The notes under the pieces were generated by a model that was given only the letters and a program-made list of their open reading frames with translations, was not told the origin of the DNA and did not search any database. Both the position numbers and the translations under genes were made by a program. From contig PKRJ01000006.1 of the NCBI GenBank assembly GCA_017577365.1, positions 26,175-90,174 on the forward strand: a stretch of DNA of 64,000 nucleotides, in the 5' to 3' direction. Shown in pieces: positions 62,131 to 64,000 of this stretch (position 1 is the first letter of the stretch; each line of letters opens with the position of its first letter). Origin of the DNA: Gammaproteobacteria bacterium (GTDB lineage Bacteria; Pseudomonadota; Gammaproteobacteria; Steroidobacterales; Rariloculaceae).

Positions 62131-63088
62131 GCGCTTCGGCGAGCCGAGGGCTGCGCTTGAAGATCACGGCGCCCGGCAGCAACGACACGATGAAGACGAC
62201 GAAGAGCATCATCAGCACGATCAGCACCTCGGAGTAGTCGTAGCCGAGCGCGACGAGCAGCGCCGCCGCGCTGCCTTCGCGCAGCCCGAGGCCGCCGTAG
62301 GAGAGCGGCAGCCGTTGGATCACGATCGTGACCGGCGCGACGGCGAGGCACGCGGCGAGCGAGAACGGCGTCTCGAGCGCCCTCGAGCCGATCCAGTACG
62401 TCCACACGGGCGTGGTCTGCTCGAGCATCGAGAGCCCGAGATTCAGAACGAGCAGCCGACGGCGCGACGCGAACGCGCGAGCGGCGTCCACGTAATTCTT
62501 CGCGCGATGGGCGATGCGCCGAGAACGTGCGATGAGCCGTTCGCCGACGTCGATCGCGCGCGGATGAAACAGCGCAACCGCCGCGAGCGACGTCGCGGCG
62601 AGCGCGCACGCCGACGCGGCCGCCGCGAAATCGCCCAGCGTCGAGCCGGAGACCAGCGCGGACAGGACGGCGAGACCGACGGCGGCGAGCAGGATCGTCG
62701 CGACGAAACCGACGAGCCTCTCCATGCCCATCGACACCAGGGTCACGTGCGGCGCGATGCCGAGCCTCGTGAGTCGAACGTAACGCACGATGTCGGGCCC
62801 GAGCCCGCCGAGCGGCATCGCGAAGCCGACGAACGTGCTCTCGTAGTAGACGCGCACCGCGCCGAGCTTGCCCAAGCGCGGATCGAGCACGCGAAGCAGC
62901 TGCCGCCACTTCAACGCCATCAGCACGCGATCGGCCGCGTAGATCACGAGCAACGCGAGCACCAACCACGGGTTCGCCCGCGCGAGCAACGGCACGCTCC
63001 TCGACCAGTCGACCTGGGAGACGAGCAGCGCCAGCAGCCCGAGGCTCACCGCGAGCTGAAGGATGACGCGAAAGTTGCGGGAGACCAT
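62108..63088 (-). CDS. UPF0104 / lysylphosphatidylglycerol-synthase-TM-like (flippase-like) membrane protein
   Basis: The product has 326 residues from ATG 63088 with about eight membrane helices. The family pattern is clear: FRVILQLAVSLGLLALLVSQVDWSRS, LLVIYAADRVLMALKWRQLL, YYESTFVGFAMPLGGLGPDIVRYVRL, RLPLSYGGLGLREGSAAALL. Such proteins accompany polysaccharide and glycolipid loci and may move or present lipid-linked sugars. Its 3' end overlaps the convergent GT2 gene by 23 bases. A tiny membrane peptide gene lies 32 bases upstream. Confidence 0.83.
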   Translation of the reverse strand: MVSRNFRVILQLAVSLGLLALLVSQVDWSRSVPLLARANPWLVLALLVIYAADRVLMALKWRQLLRVLDPRLGKLGAVRVYYESTFVGFAMPLGGLGPDIVRYVRLTRLGIAPHVTLVSMGMERLVGFVATILLAAVGLAVLSALVSGSTLGDFAAAASACALAATSLAAVALFHPRAIDVGERLIARSRRIAHRAKNYVDAARAFASRRRLLVLNLGLSMLEQTTPVWTYWIGSRALETPFSLAACLAVAPVTIVIQRLPLSYGGLGLREGSAAALLVALGYDYSEVLIVLMMLFVVFIVSLLPGAVIFKRSPRLAEAPTPRAAR

Positions 63089-63120
63089 CGGCAAGGCCCG
63101 CGCTCGCGTTCCAGAGGCGC

Positions 63121-63207
63121 TCAAAAGATCAGTGCGAGGATACCGATGACGACGAGCAACCCGATCAAGAAGATGACGCCGATCGTACCGCCAAGGAACT
63201 TCAACAT
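63121..63207 (-). CDS. 28-residue single-helix membrane peptide
   Basis: A short leftward frame from ATG 63207 to TGA at 63121 encodes MLKFLGGTIGV followed by an unbroken hydrophobic helix (IFLIGLLVVIGILALIF) to the C-terminus. AAGGA stands at suitable spacing upstream. It is too short for standard gene callers. It lies just before the UPF0104-type gene on the same strand and could be a subunit or regulator of it. No family is recognised. Confidence 0.6.
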   Translation of the reverse strand: MLKFLGGTIGVIFLIGLLVVIGILALIF

Positions 63208-63329
63208 AGCGGGTCCTTACGGAGCTCGGGCACGGAGTCATGCAAGATCGGCGCCACGCCCGGGGCGAGCGTCGAGCGCGTCGTGCGCGAGCGGCCGTCA
63301 GCGGCCACGAGACGCCGCGCCGCGCCGCA

Positions 63330-64000
63330 TCAATCGAGCACGTGCGACAGCAGCCCGTCGGCGAGCTTCGGCTCGAACCAGGTCGATTTCGGCGGCATCA
63401 GCAGCTCGGCATCGGCCACGTCCATGAGCTCCTCCATGCTCGTCGGATGGAGCGCGAACGCGACGGCGGCGCGTCGCGAGTCGACGAGACGCTCGAGCTC
63501 CTCGAGCCCGCGCACGCCGCCGACGAACGCGATCCGGGCGTCGGTGCGCGGATCGTCGATGCCGAGCAGCGGGCCGATCACGCGCGCCTGCAAGAGGCTC
63601 ACGTCGAGCCGGCCGACGGGATCGGCGGGTAACGCGCCCGACTTGAGCGCGAGCGAGTACCACGTTCCGTCGAGATACATGCCGAACGTGCGCCGCGCCG
63701 AGGGCTTGGCCGCCTTCTCGGCGACGCGCACTTGGAAATGAGCACCGAGCCGCTCGATGAGCTCGGCGACCGTCATGCCGTTCAGATCGGCGATCACGCG
63801 GTTGTAGTCGAGGATCCGCATCTCGTCGTGCGGGAACGCGACGGCGAGGAAATATTCGTGGCTCGCGTGCGGATCGCCGGACCTGCGGGCGCGTGCCACG
63901 CGCGCCGCGGCCGCGGAGCGATGATGCCCATCGGCGATGTACAAGCGGCCGAGGGCATTCAGCTCGCGCTCGAGCTCGGCGACGACGGCCGGATCCGAGA
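63330..64000 (-). CDS. DUF1015 family protein (C-terminal part, runs off the right edge)
   Basis: The visible part has 222 residues and is open to the window end. Hallmarks of DUF1015 are LYIADGHHRSAAAARVAR, YFLAVAFPHDEMRILDYNRVIADLNG, GVRGLEELERLVDSRRAAVAFALHPTSMEELMDVADAELLMPPKSTWFEPKLADGLL in pieces along the frame. Family members are cytoplasmic proteins of unknown activity, sometimes linked with serine or phosphonate metabolism. The start codon is outside the window. Confidence 0.85.
   Translation of the reverse strand, partial: SDPAVVAELERELNALGRLYIADGHHRSAAAARVARARRSGDPHASHEYFLAVAFPHDEMRILDYNRVIADLNGMTVAELIERLGAHFQVRVAEKAAKPSARRTFGMYLDGTWYSLALKSGALPADPVGRLDVSLLQARVIGPLLGIDDPRTDARIAFVGGVRGLEELERLVDSRRAAVAFALHPTSMEELMDVADAELLMPPKSTWFEPKLADGLLSHVLD

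Overview
The window is 64 kb of uniformly GC-rich DNA. Porins with a C-terminal Phe, TonB-dependent receptors, a lone panB, a SapC-type protein and an AlgD-type sugar dehydrogenase point to a Gram-negative proteobacterium, most likely gammaproteobacterial. No rRNA, tRNA, CRISPR array, transposase or integrase was recognised.

Region 1 (1-14.6 kb) is a mixed set of small units. It holds a truncated methyltransferase, a DUF3237 protein, a frameshifted lipoprotein, a porin, a SapC-like protein, two MFS transporters, an exported DUF8021-like protein, a methyltransferase, a VOC protein, a type-B carboxylesterase, PanB and an exported metallo-beta-lactamase-fold hydrolase. Strong GC hairpins sit at several gene ends.

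Region 2 (14.6-39.2 kb) is the most unusual part. One leftward operon can be reconstructed: TonB-dependent receptor, exported ureohydrolase I, exported ureohydrolase II, PpiC-type isomerase, HupE/UreJ-type permease, copper amine oxidase. It is split by a 14,154-bp segment inside ureohydrolase II. The two junctions share the 7-bp direct repeat CGAGCGA (19188-19194 and 33342-33348). Removing the segment with one repeat copy rejoins the two ureohydrolase halves exactly in frame as a 472-residue protein, almost the same length as its 474-residue neighbour. The genes at both ends of the inserted segment (a VOC protein and an SMP-30-like protein) have lost their 5' ends. No mobility gene or terminal inverted repeat is visible. 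Ureohydrolase II also lacks three of the six metal ligands present in ureohydrolase I, so it looks like a pseudoenzyme partner.

Inside the inserted segment is a coherent leftward operon: BtuB/HmuR-size TonB receptor, polytopic membrane protein, ExbB/TolQ-like protein, DUF2149 protein, and an exported membrane-anchored CobN-like chelatase. This matches the gene content of the hmu (haem uptake) loci of Bacteroidota and suggests tetrapyrrole or metal import with (de)chelation at the envelope. A DksA/TraR zinc finger, a GMC oxidoreductase, a serine hydrolase and a sugar-isomerase-like protein accompany it.

Region 3 (39.7-63.2 kb) is an exopolysaccharide locus. It has a DUF4159 protein, a GT39-type membrane glycosyltransferase, five GT4 and one GT2 glycosyltransferases, two sulfotransferases, a heparinase II/III-family protein, an exported beta-helix protein, a Wzx-like flippase, a Wzy/ligase-like membrane protein, an AlgD-like GDP-mannose dehydrogenase, an NAD-dependent epimerase, a UPF0104-type membrane protein and a 28-residue membrane peptide. 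Together they suggest a uronic-acid-containing, probably sulfated, Wzy-dependent polysaccharide. The window ends inside a DUF1015 gene.
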